Source of the DNA: an uncultured Bacteroidales bacterium
GTDB lineage: Bacteria; Bacteroidota; Bacteroidia; Bacteroidales; P3
Assembly: GCA_937901525.1 (NCBI GenBank)
Contig: CALDHX010000079.1
Location: 1 to 38,086 of the forward strand
Direction: 5' to 3'
DNA length: 38,086 bases
Shown here one piece after another: positions 1-6,173 of the stretch; position 1 is the first letter of the stretch, and the number at the start of each line of letters is the position of its first letter. The notes beneath the pieces were generated by a model. The model searched no databases. It saw nothing but the letters and a program-made list of their open reading frames with translations, and was not told the origin of the DNA. Made by a program: the position numbers and the translations under genes.

Positions 1-2190
1 AAACTATAGCAATGAGAGAACGCATAATTGCCAATAGAAGTAACACTATTAGGAATAGTAACAGATGTTAAATTACTGCAACCATAGAACACATAATCTC
101 CAATAGAAGTAACACTATTAGGAATAGTAACAGATGTTAAGCTAATGCAAGAACGGAACGCAGAATTTCCAATAGAAGTAACGCTATTAGGAATAGTAAC
201 AGAAGTTAAACTATTGCAATCATAGAACGTTCTTTCTCCAATAGAAGTAACACTATTAGGGATAGTAATAGAAGTTAAATTATAACAATGACGGAACGCT
301 TCATATCCAATAGAAATAACGCTATATGTTATTCCGCATTGTTCAACGCTTGCAGGGATTATTACTTCTGTTGCTGTTTCGCTACAATCTTTCACACTTA
401 CTTCTGTGGCGCTTGTTTTTTCGTATGTTAAATCTCCTATTGTGAACACATCAACGCACTCTTCTTCTTCGCAACCAATACGCTCAACACTCACCCAAGT
501 TGTGGCACTTTCCCAAGCACTGTAATCACTCTCACAAGGAACTGTTAAGGTTTTTGTTGATGGAGTAGAAGAAAAAACAAAATTATTACCAAGCGATGGT
601 GCAGTTTCAGCAAGACAAGTAACAGAAGTTAAACCATAGCAAGATGAGAATGCAGAATTTCCAATAGAAGTAACGCTATTACCAATAGTAACAGATGTTA
701 AACTGCAAAAACGGAACGCAGAATTTCCAATAGAAGTAACGCTATTTGGAATATCAACAGAAATAAAATCGCATAACTCGAACGCATTATTTCCAATAGA
801 AGTAACACTATTAGGAATATCAACAGATGTTAAACCACAACTACGGAACGCATAATCCCCAATAGAAGTAACACTATTAGGAATAGTAACAGATGTTAAA
901 CTAATGCAATTCCAAAACACACTATTTCCAATAGAAGTAACACTATTACCAATAGTAACAGATGTTAAACTACTGCAATTCCAGAATGCATCATCTCCAA
1001 TAGTATTAACACTATTAGGTATATCAACAGAAATTAAACCATCGCAAGATTGGAACGCACATTCTCCAATAGAAGTAACACTATTTGGAATATCAACAGA
1101 TGTTAAACCATCGCAATCTCTGAACGCAGAATTTCCAATAGAAGTAACACTATTACCAATAGTAACAAATGTTAAACTATCGCAATAATAGAACGCACCA
1201 TTTCCAATAGTATTAACACTATTAGGAATAGTAACAGATGTTAAACTACTGCAATCATAGAACGCATAATTTCCAATAAAAGTAACACTATTACCAATAG
1301 TAACAGATGTTAAACTACTGCAAGAAGAGAACGCACGTTCTCCAATAGAAGTAACACTATTACCAATAGTAACAGATGTTAAATCATAGCAATAAGCGAA
1401 CGCATAATTTCCAATAGAAGTAACGCTGTTAGGAATATCAATAGAAGTTAAACTACTGCAAATAGAGAACGCATAATTTCCAATAGAAGTAACGCTGTTA
1501 GGAATAGTAACAGATGTTAAACTACTGCAATCAGCGAACGCATAATTGCCAATAGAAGTAACACTATAATTTACTCCATTGTACATTACTCTTGCAGGAA
1601 TTTCAACATCAGTTGCACTTTCATCGCAATTGCTTACTTTCATTGTGCGTTCCCCACCGCTTATTATCGCAAAGGTTAAAGGAAAATAAGTTAAACTATT
1701 TCCTAAATCCAAAGTACATTCAACACTTGCCCAATCAGTAGCACTTTCCCAAGAAGAATAATCACTGCCACAAGGATAAGAAAGTGTCTTATTAGATGGA
1801 GTAGAAGAAAAAACAGAACTACCAAGCGAAGGAGCTGTTTCTGCAAGACAAGTAACAGAAGTTAATCTACTGCAAAATCCAAACGCCCCACTTCCAATAG
1901 AAGTAACACTATTACCAATAGTAACAGATGTTAAATTATTACAAACACTGAACGCATAATTTCCAATAGAAGTAACGCTATTAGGAATATTAACAGAAGT
2001 TAAACTACTGCAATCATAGAACGCAGAATGTCCAATATAAGTAACGCTATTAGGAATAGTAATAGATGTTAAACTCAAACAATCAGAGAACGCATAATTA
2101 CCAATAGAAGTAACGCTATTAGGAATAGTAACAGATGTTAAACTACTGCAAGATTGGAACGCCCAACCTCCAATAGAAGTAATACTATAA
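1..2190 (-). repeat. 69-bp tandem repeats within the LRR gene
   Basis: The coding repeats are visible as DNA repeats with a 69-bp period (for example the motif CAATAGAAGT at 32 and 101 on the plus strand). Copies differ mainly in the 6-9 bases that encode the variable residues before each cysteine. The block is interrupted around 360-600 and 1570-1850 by the non-repeat spacer modules. Such near-identical copies are substrates for slippage and unequal recombination. Confidence 0.92.
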
Positions 2191-2375
2191 TTTATTCCTT
2201 CGTAACTTACTGTCGTAGGAATATTTGCAGTTGTGATTGATGTGTTAGCATCATTAACTTCTACTTCCGCAGGAGATGTTACTTCGTATTGTATATCTCC
2301 AATCCAAAACGTTGTTTGTGCCATAAGCACGTTTGCACATAGCAGAGTGCAAATAAAGAATAATAATCTTTTCAT
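1..2375 (-). CDS. BspA-like leucine-rich-repeat surface protein (5' part; 3' end outside window)
   Basis: Reading leftward from an ATG at 2375, an open frame runs off the window edge (791 codons visible, no stop). It starts with a signal peptide (MKRLLFFICTLLCANVLMAQ), so the product is exported. The rest is at least 24 copies of a 22-23-residue repeat of the form LTSVTIPNSVTSIGNYAFxxC, the LRR_5/BspA type known from surface adhesins of oral and gut Bacteroidota. Repeats fall in three blocks of about 5, 14 and 5 or more. Blocks are separated by a conserved segment with TCLAETAPSLG and SSTPSxKTL followed by a W-rich stretch, then a short beta-rich lead-in. Three repeats near residues 500-570 lack one residue. 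Anchor or type IX sorting signals, if any, lie beyond the window. The LRR family call is firm; an adhesin role is inference. Confidence 0.93.
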   Translation of the reverse strand, partial: MKRLLFFICTLLCANVLMAQTTFWIGDIQYEVTSPAEVEVNDANTSITTANIPTTVSYEGINYSITSIGGWAFQSCSSLTSVTIPNSVTSIGNYAFSDCLSLTSITIPNSVTYIGHSAFYDCSSLTSVNIPNSVTSIGNYAFSVCNNLTSVTIGNSVTSIGSGAFGFCSRLTSVTCLAETAPSLGSSVFSSTPSNKTLSYPCGSDYSSWESATDWASVECTLDLGNSLTYFPLTFAIISGGERTMKVSNCDESATDVEIPARVMYNGVNYSVTSIGNYAFADCSSLTSVTIPNSVTSIGNYAFSICSSLTSIDIPNSVTSIGNYAFAYCYDLTSVTIGNSVTSIGERAFSSCSSLTSVTIGNSVTFIGNYAFYDCSSLTSVTIPNSVNTIGNGAFYYCDSLTFVTIGNSVTSIGNSAFRDCDGLTSVDIPNSVTSIGECAFQSCDGLISVDIPNSVNTIGDDAFWNCSSLTSVTIGNSVTSIGNSVFWNCISLTSVTIPNSVTSIGDYAFRSCGLTSVDIPNSVTSIGNNAFELCDFISVDIPNSVTSIGNSAFRFCSLTSVTIGNSVTSIGNSAFSSCYGLTSVTCLAETAPSLGNNFVFSSTPSTKTLTVPCESDYSAWESATTWVSVERIGCEEEECVDVFTIGDLTYEKTSATEVSVKDCSETATEVIIPASVEQCGITYSVISIGYEAFRHCYNLTSITIPNSVTSIGERTFYDCNSLTSVTIPNSVTSIGNSAFRSCISLTSVTIPNSVTSIGDYVFYGCSNLTSVTIPNSVTSIGNYAFSHCYS

Positions 2376-2427
2376 TTTTTATGTCTTTATGTTTTTTTAA
2401 ATTTTTATTACTCAATTAAAATATATT

Positions 2428-2450
2428 AAAAAAGACGTGAGCCTTGTCTT
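2428..2450 (-). terminator. Terminator-like hairpin in the LRR leader (possible attenuator)
   Basis: On the minus strand a 5-bp stem AAGAC/GTCTT encloses a 9-nt loop (AAGGCTCAC) and runs directly into six Ts. It lies about 55 bp before the LRR start codon and downstream of the predicted promoter, so it would act on the LRR transcript itself. The stem is short and its strength is uncertain. Confidence 0.45.
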
Positions 2451-2453
2451 ACT

Positions 2454-2572
2454 GTTGTATGAGGTTCCGCAATTACCTATATGCCAAATAAGAAAAGCCC
2501 ACGATATACTCGTGAGCGTTCTATTCTTATTTTATTGGCATATTGTTTGAAATTTTGCGGATTTCATACAAC
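2454..2572 (-). promoter_or_regulatory. 119-bp imperfect palindrome in the LRR 5' leader
   Basis: The two ends are inverted copies. GTTGTATGA at 2454-2462 faces TCATACAAC at 2564-2572, CCGCAATT faces AATTTTGCGG, and ATATGCCAAATAAG faces CTTATTTTATTGGCATAT. Small asymmetric bulges interrupt the match. The centre (2497-2517) is a second hairpin, GCCCACGA facing TCGTGAGC with a 5-nt loop, followed by four Ts on the minus strand. It could be a structured RNA, or a small palindromic mobile element; I see no target-site duplication. Confidence 0.6.
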
Positions 2573-2661
2573 CAAAAACAAGCAAAAACGCTTTTTTATG
2601 TCGTTAATTTTTTTGTTTTGTTATTTTGTTTACATTTTTCTTTTGTTAAAATTATTGCTTG

Positions 2662-2692
2662 CAAAGGTATGTAATAATTCAGTAACGACAAA
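2662..2692 (-). promoter_or_regulatory. Bacteroidota-type promoter of the LRR gene
   Basis: On the minus strand a -33 element TTTG (2692-2689), a 19-bp spacer and a -7 element TACCTTTG (2669-2662) match the Bacteroidota sigma consensus. Transcription would start near 2656, giving an unusually long leader of about 280 nt. Confidence 0.65.
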
Positions 2693-2780
2693 ATTTTATT
2701 TATTAAAAAATTCTCTTGTGATTCCTCACGAAAATTAGTCGGAAATCTGCTTTTGTTTTGCTCAAATGAGAAGAAAAAAA

Positions 2781-2897
2781 ATTACCTCGTTATGGTAATA
2801 GGATTACCCCTTAGTGGTAATTGGATTACCATAACGAGGTAATGCTTCTACCACAAAGAGGTAAAAAAATAAATCAAAGAAAAAAAATAAAAAAATC
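2781..2897 (-). repeat. 22-bp dyad array A with T-rich leader
   Basis: Four units of exactly 22 bp occupy 2781-2868. On the plus strand they contain TACCTCGTTATGGTA, TACCCCTTAGTGGTA, TACCATAACGAGGTA and TACCACAAAGAGGTA, that is, constant arms TACC/GGTA around a variable 7-bp core, plus a 7-bp linker. Units 1 and 3 have mutually inverse cores, so 2781-2799 and 2825-2843 form a perfect 19-bp inverted repeat. On the minus strand a leader (2897-2855, with CTTTGATTTATTT) precedes the array and is nearly identical to that of the array at 37797-37917. The array points at the LRR promoter 88 bp away. Confidence 0.88.
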
Positions 2898-3115
2898 TTC
2901 GCTTAAAAAATCAAGTGTTTGATTTAGTGATTTTTAGTTAAGGGTAAATAAATTGAAAATTTCAAACCAAAAATCTTTTACTTGAAAACATTGAAGTATT
3001 CGGCAATTAAGTTTTAAGAAAAAAATGTTAAAGAATACAAGCCTTAGACAACTCAGCACCCGAACAAGGATTAAGAATATTCTTTTGGGAAGCAATAGAT
3101 GTATAACAAACATTC

Positions 3116-3155
3116 AAAAAAGGAGCAACGTTAATCACAACGTTGCTCCTTTAAT
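3116..3155 (-). terminator. Rho-independent terminator of the RhuM gene
   Basis: A perfect 11-bp stem (GGAGCAACGTT at 3122-3132 facing AACGTTGCTCC at 3139-3149) with a 6-nt loop is followed on the minus strand by six Ts (3121-3116). It starts about 12 bp after the RhuM stop codon. Confidence 0.88.
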
Positions 3156-3161
3156 ATAATC

Positions 3162-4157
3162 TCAATCAATTTCATTTAAAAACCTTTTGAGTTGTATATC
3201 AAAATCTGAATTTATTATTTGCGTTTTATTAAATATATCATATTCTTGTTCAGCTTTAATTTTCGCTTGCTCAGTTGAGACATTTCCCTTATCAGGCAAA
3301 ATTCTATAATCCATAAACGCTAAAAACTTATTGACACTTTCAGCAAATTGTTCCATATTAAAAACATTTTGACGTTCAATAAGGCTTTCTATATAATCAA
3401 AATAAGAAGAAACAGTACGCTCTAAGCTTTTAATTTCATTCTCTTTAAGATAATTTTTTGCAATCGTTACATCTGATTTCAAAATACGTCCATTCGGAGA
3501 ATTTTTCCATGTAGTCAATCCCATATTCTCTTTATTATGGTCAGCATTGTAATATATAATTTCAGCAGCTGTTTGACCTGTAATAGCATAATGAAAACGA
3601 TTTTGAATCATAGCATAAAAATCCTTTGTTGTAATCGCATTTTTATCATAATCAATACTACATTCAGCATATATATCTGTGATTTTCTGCCATATTCTTC
3701 GTTCACTCGCTCTTATAGAACGTATTCTTTCGAGCAACTCTTGAAAATAATCTACCCCAAAAGTTGTTTTACCTTGTTTTAAGCGTTCATCATCAAGTGC
3801 AAACCCTTTTTGAATAAACTCTTTCAACACCTTTGTCGCCCAAACCCTAAAATGAGTAGCCTTAACAGAGTTTACACGATAGCCAACAGAGATAATCGCA
3901 TCAAGAGAATAAAATTGAGTATTATAGACCTTACCATCTTCAGCAGTATGTGCAAATTTTGCACATACTGAATCTTGTTCTAATTCAAGAGATTCAAATA
4001 TATTTTTAAGATGTTTTGAAATCACTGTTCTATCTACGTCAAAAAGTTTTGCCATTGCCTTTTGCGTACACCAAAGAGTTTCATCTCTGACAATTACTTG
4101 TACATTTGCATCTTCATTAGGTAGATTATATAAAATGAATTGTATTTCCTGTAACAT
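3162..4157 (-). CDS. RhuM-family protein
   Basis: The 331-residue product resembles the RhuM family, first named from a Salmonella pathogenicity island; its biochemical function is not established. Typical features are the N-terminal segment VxVRDETLWCTQKAMAKLFDVDRTVISKHLKNIF (an HTH-like DNA-binding fold at about residues 20-60), FYSLDAIISVGYRVNS, FRVWATKVLKEFI and a helical C-terminal half. I start it at 4157 rather than at an upstream ATG (4199), because the predicted -7 box (4184-4177) lies between the two and the family begins near MLQEIQF. It is monocistronic, with its own terminator, and divergent from the TM2 gene. The HTH-like N-terminus suggests DNA binding; this is inference. Confidence 0.88.
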   Translation of the reverse strand: MLQEIQFILYNLPNEDANVQVIVRDETLWCTQKAMAKLFDVDRTVISKHLKNIFESLELEQDSVCAKFAHTAEDGKVYNTQFYSLDAIISVGYRVNSVKATHFRVWATKVLKEFIQKGFALDDERLKQGKTTFGVDYFQELLERIRSIRASERRIWQKITDIYAECSIDYDKNAITTKDFYAMIQNRFHYAITGQTAAEIIYYNADHNKENMGLTTWKNSPNGRILKSDVTIAKNYLKENEIKSLERTVSSYFDYIESLIERQNVFNMEQFAESVNKFLAFMDYRILPDKGNVSTEQAKIKAEQEYDIFNKTQIINSDFDIQLKRFLNEID

Positions 4158-4176
4158 AATTTCTATGATTGTTCTA

Positions 4177-4209
4177 CAAAAATACCAAGAATTTTTCAAT
4201 CAAAACAAA
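4177..4209 (-). promoter_or_regulatory. Promoter of the RhuM gene
   Basis: On the minus strand TTTG (4209-4206), a 21-bp spacer and TATTTTTG (4184-4177) fit the Bacteroidota consensus. The start site would fall near 4171, between the two possible ATGs, which supports the shorter reading frame. Confidence 0.55.
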
Positions 4210-4230
4210 GATAAAACAAATAAAAACAAA

Positions 4231-4264
4231 AAAATCATATCCTATTTTTGCAGGATATGATTTT
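4231..4264. terminator. 13-bp perfect hairpin between divergent genes
   Basis: AAAATCATATCCT (4231-4243) is perfectly complementary to AGGATATGATTTT (4252-4264) with an 8-nt loop. It is flanked by A and T runs, so it resembles a bidirectional terminator. It lies between two divergent start codons, where no upstream gene needs terminating. It may be a relic, or a regulatory site overlapping the TM2 promoter. Confidence 0.6.
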
Positions 4265-4275
4265 TTTTATCTTTG
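4247..4275 (+). promoter_or_regulatory. Possible promoter of the TM2-domain gene
   Basis: TTTG (4247-4250, in the hairpin loop), a 17-bp spacer and TATCTTTG (4268-4275) lie 23 bp before the ATG at 4299. The spacer is shorter than the usual 19-21 bp, so the -33 assignment is weak; the -7 element is good. Confidence 0.4.
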
Positions 4276-4298
4276 CCGAAATTTTAAACTTAAACATC

Positions 4299-4766
4299 AT
4301 GAAGAGAATAATCTTTTTAGCATTTTTATCATTAGTTACGATAAGCACAAACGCCTTTTCGCAAGACACAATCGCAGTAAAAGAAACAAAAAAATGTAGC
4401 AAAGGCATAAAAACAGCAGAAGATGCCATAATAGTTCAATTTTTGATTGAGCACAAAAACTATTTCCACGAGTTCGATTTAGATTTCCTTAAAGGGGATT
4501 TAGAAGATCTTTCAAAGGAAGAGCTAAAACTCTTTATGAAGACAGACTTTGTTAATCCAAACGTAAACTTTACTATTTCACTTCTTAAAAGTGTTTTAGG
4601 AATTGATAGATTTGTTATAGGACAAACAAACATTGGATTATTAAAACTGCTAACCGCAGGAGGATTGGGCGTTTGGGCAATAATAGATTGGTTCCAAATC
4701 AAAGAATTAACGCAAGAATATAACTTCAATAAAGCGTTAGAAATCATAGAAATAATAAAAGGCTAA
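4299..4766 (+). CDS. Exported TM2-domain protein
   Basis: The 155-residue product begins with a signal peptide (about residues 1-20, ending AFSQ). A charged central region follows. The C-terminal half carries the TM2 pattern: a hydrophobic stretch with GIDRFVIGQTNIGLLKLLT, then GGLGVWAIIDWFQI, giving two closely spaced membrane segments with the characteristic G-x-DRF and LLTxGGxGxWxxID residues. TM2 proteins are small membrane proteins of unknown function. I use the ATG at 4299 rather than 4248, because the upstream part overlaps the hairpin and promoter and only the shorter form begins with a clean signal peptide. A terminator follows at 4812. Confidence 0.85.
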   Translation: MKRIIFLAFLSLVTISTNAFSQDTIAVKETKKCSKGIKTAEDAIIVQFLIEHKNYFHEFDLDFLKGDLEDLSKEELKLFMKTDFVNPNVNFTISLLKSVLGIDRFVIGQTNIGLLKLLTAGGLGVWAIIDWFQIKELTQEYNFNKALEIIEIIKG

Positions 4767-4811
4767 AACAAAACAAAGAAAAAAGATTTTTTTTCTTTAT
4801 TTTAATAAATT

Positions 4812-4853
4812 AAATCAGTCATTTTTTCAATAAAATGGCTGATTTATTTTTTT
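4812..4853. terminator. Bidirectional terminator between TM2 and phosphopantetheinyl transferase genes
   Basis: A 14-bp stem with one G-T wobble (AAATCAGTCATTTT at 4812-4825, AAAATGGCTGATTT at 4832-4845) and a 6-nt loop leads into a T run on the plus strand. It can also fold on the minus strand, where it would follow array B. Confidence 0.85.
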
Positions 4854-4940
4854 ACAACGCAATTGTACGAGTAGTTTAATCAAGTTAAATTGGTAGTTTA
4901 ATCAAATTAAACTTGTAGTACGAAGCGATTGTACTAATTT
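4853..4940 (+). repeat. 22-bp dyad array B
   Basis: Four 22-bp units lie end to end between convergent genes. Their 15-bp dyads are TACAACGCAATTGTA, TTTAATCAAGTTAAA, TTTAATCAAATTAAA and TACGAAGCGATTGTA, each followed by a 7-bp linker. Arms change together on both sides (TACAA/TTGTA, TTTAA/TTAAA), so the symmetry is kept while the sequence varies. The sequence just before (TGATTTATTTTTTTAC) matches the leader end of array A and also forms the T run of the preceding terminator. Unit 2 matches unit 1 of array C at 18 of 22 positions. Confidence 0.82.
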
Positions 4941-4996
4941 CCAATGCCGTTTTTCTTAATTTTTTCTTCGTTTTTTTTGTTTTAAGAAATATTTTC

Positions 4997-5536
4997 CTAT
5001 TCTATTTTGCAAATACTAAGACAGTGTTCTTTGTTATAATAAAGCGTGTATTTGTTATCAAAAAATTTTGACTGCTCTATTACCGAAAATTTATTAAAGC
5101 CTCCTGCTATTCCTTCGCCTGTGCATTTGACGAATGCTTCTTTCTGAGTCCATATTTTTGTAAACGCTTCATCTTGTTCTTCTTTTGGCAGTGAAGAAAG
5201 ATAGATATATTCCTCTTGATGAAAGTATCGTTTTGCTAAATTGAGGTTACATTTTCTTGTGTTTTCAATATCTATTCCTATCTCTTTATCGTGGAGGGCT
5301 ATTGCTATGTGTGATTTTGTGTGAGAGATAGAAAAATGTAGATTTTCATTATATAAAAAATAAGGTTTGCCTTTTTCCTTCACTGCAATAGTGGTTGGAA
5401 AAGACAAACCTTTTTCTTTGATTATTGAAAGTAATTGTTGTTTTGCAAGAAGTGAGATTTGCTTTGGGCGAGACAAAGATTTGTCAATGCCAAACGCTTT
5501 TTCACAATCCTCTATCTTGAAAACAAAGTACTCCAA
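4997..5536 (-). CDS. 4'-phosphopantetheinyl transferase (Sfp/AcpT superfamily)
   Basis: This cytoplasmic enzyme would move the phosphopantetheine arm from coenzyme A to a carrier-protein serine. The 179-residue product has the family motifs in order: FSISHTKSHIAIAL (about 68-81), the metal-binding GIDIE (D89, E91) and IWTQKEAFVKCTGEGI (W129, K132, E133). It is shorter than Sfp (about 220 residues), mainly at the N-terminus. It is the last gene of the minus-strand run, 5 bp after the FKBP gene, with no promoter of its own visible. Its carrier substrate cannot be read from this window; nothing nearby is a synthase. Confidence 0.88.
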   Translation of the reverse strand: MEYFVFKIEDCEKAFGIDKSLSRPKQISLLAKQQLLSIIKEKGLSFPTTIAVKEKGKPYFLYNENLHFSISHTKSHIAIALHDKEIGIDIENTRKCNLNLAKRYFHQEEYIYLSSLPKEEQDEAFTKIWTQKEAFVKCTGEGIAGGFNKFSVIEQSKFFDNKYTLYYNKEHCLSICKIE

Positions 5537-5541
5537 TTCTC

Positions 5542-6162
5542 TTATTTAATGTCTAATAATTCTACTTCAAAAATCAAAGTGCTACCTGCTGGAATTGTTC
5601 CAACAGCTTGGTCTCCGTAAGCAAGGTCAGCAGGAATGAAGAATTTGTATTTACTTCCTATGCTCATAAGTTGCACTCCTTCTGTCCAACCTGCGATTAC
5701 TTGATTCAAAGGGAAAGAAATTGGTTCGCCTCTTTCTACTGATGAATCGAAAACTTGACCATTTAAAAGCGTACCGTGATAGTGTACATGTACGGTATCT
5801 GTTGCAGCAGGCTTTCTTCCTTCTGCTCCTTTTATTACTTGGTATTGTAATCCGCTCTTTGTTTCAAATACTCCTGGGTTATTACGGTTTACTTCCATAA
5901 ATGCAGCACCTTCAGCTCTTGCTTTCTTGCCTTGTTCTGCCATTTGAGCTTGTTTTTTTGCTTGCATTTCTTGTTGCCAACGCATCATTACCTCATTTTT
6001 TTCTGTTTCAGTCAAAAGATTTTCGCTTTTTCCTGTTGCAGCAGCTTTCAATGCTTCTACCAATACATCAACATCTATGTCGTATCCTTCTCTTTGGAAT
6101 GAGAATCCTATATCTTCTCCTATGATATAGCTAATTTTTTGTGTGTCGTTTGTTAATTTCAT
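5542..6162 (-). CDS. FKBP-type peptidyl-prolyl cis-trans isomerase (FklB/Mip-like)
   Basis: The 206-residue protein has an N-terminal helical domain (about 1-100: SYIIGEDIGFSFQREGYDIDVDV and a lysine/glutamine-rich helix) typical of dimerising FklB/Mip/FkpA proteins. A C-terminal FKBP domain follows (about 105-206: VHVHYHGTLLNGQVFDSS, GWTEGVQLM, YGDQAVGTIPAGSTLIFEVELL). It would catalyse proline isomerisation during folding. No signal peptide is visible, so a cytoplasmic location is likely unless the true start lies elsewhere. It sits 11 bp after the DPP7 gene. Confidence 0.93.
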   Translation of the reverse strand: MKLTNDTQKISYIIGEDIGFSFQREGYDIDVDVLVEALKAAATGKSENLLTETEKNEVMMRWQQEMQAKKQAQMAEQGKKARAEGAAFMEVNRNNPGVFETKSGLQYQVIKGAEGRKPAATDTVHVHYHGTLLNGQVFDSSVERGEPISFPLNQVIAGWTEGVQLMSIGSKYKFFIPADLAYGDQAVGTIPAGSTLIFEVELLDIK

Positions 6163-6173
6163 TTTCTTTTTAC

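Larger units (their letters stand above)
2376..3115. other. 740-bp intergenic region upstream of the LRR gene
   Basis: No convincing gene lies here. From right to left it holds T-rich sequence and a short degenerate coding-like stretch (about 3035-3104), the 22-bp dyad array with its leader (2781-2897), the LRR promoter (2662-2692) and a structured 5' leader (2428-2572). A short open frame at 2481-2738 on the plus strand overlaps the palindrome and has no family resemblance, so it is not called. Confidence 0.7.

Noticed and set aside
904..1188. 94-codon open frame on the plus strand inside the LRR gene
   Set aside because: It is the antisense reading of the 69-bp repeats, which explains its repeated protein sequence.
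2454..2572. Miniature transposon (MITE) interpretation of the palindrome
   Set aside because: Not excluded, but the flanks show no target-site duplication and only one copy is in the window, so it was kept as a leader structure.
2481..2738. 85-codon open frame on the plus strand
   Set aside because: It lies across the palindrome and the LRR promoter, is rich in Phe/Leu from T-rich DNA, and has no promoter or family resemblance.
2781..2868. CRISPR-like repeat array
   Set aside because: Units are 22 bp including the variable part, cores are 5-7 bp, and no cas genes are present. The variable parts are far too short to be spacers.
3035..3104. Possible remnant of a gene end (QALDNSAPEQGLRIFFWEAIDV then stop, plus strand)
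   Set aside because: The frame has a stop just upstream and no identifiable family; too short to call a pseudogene.
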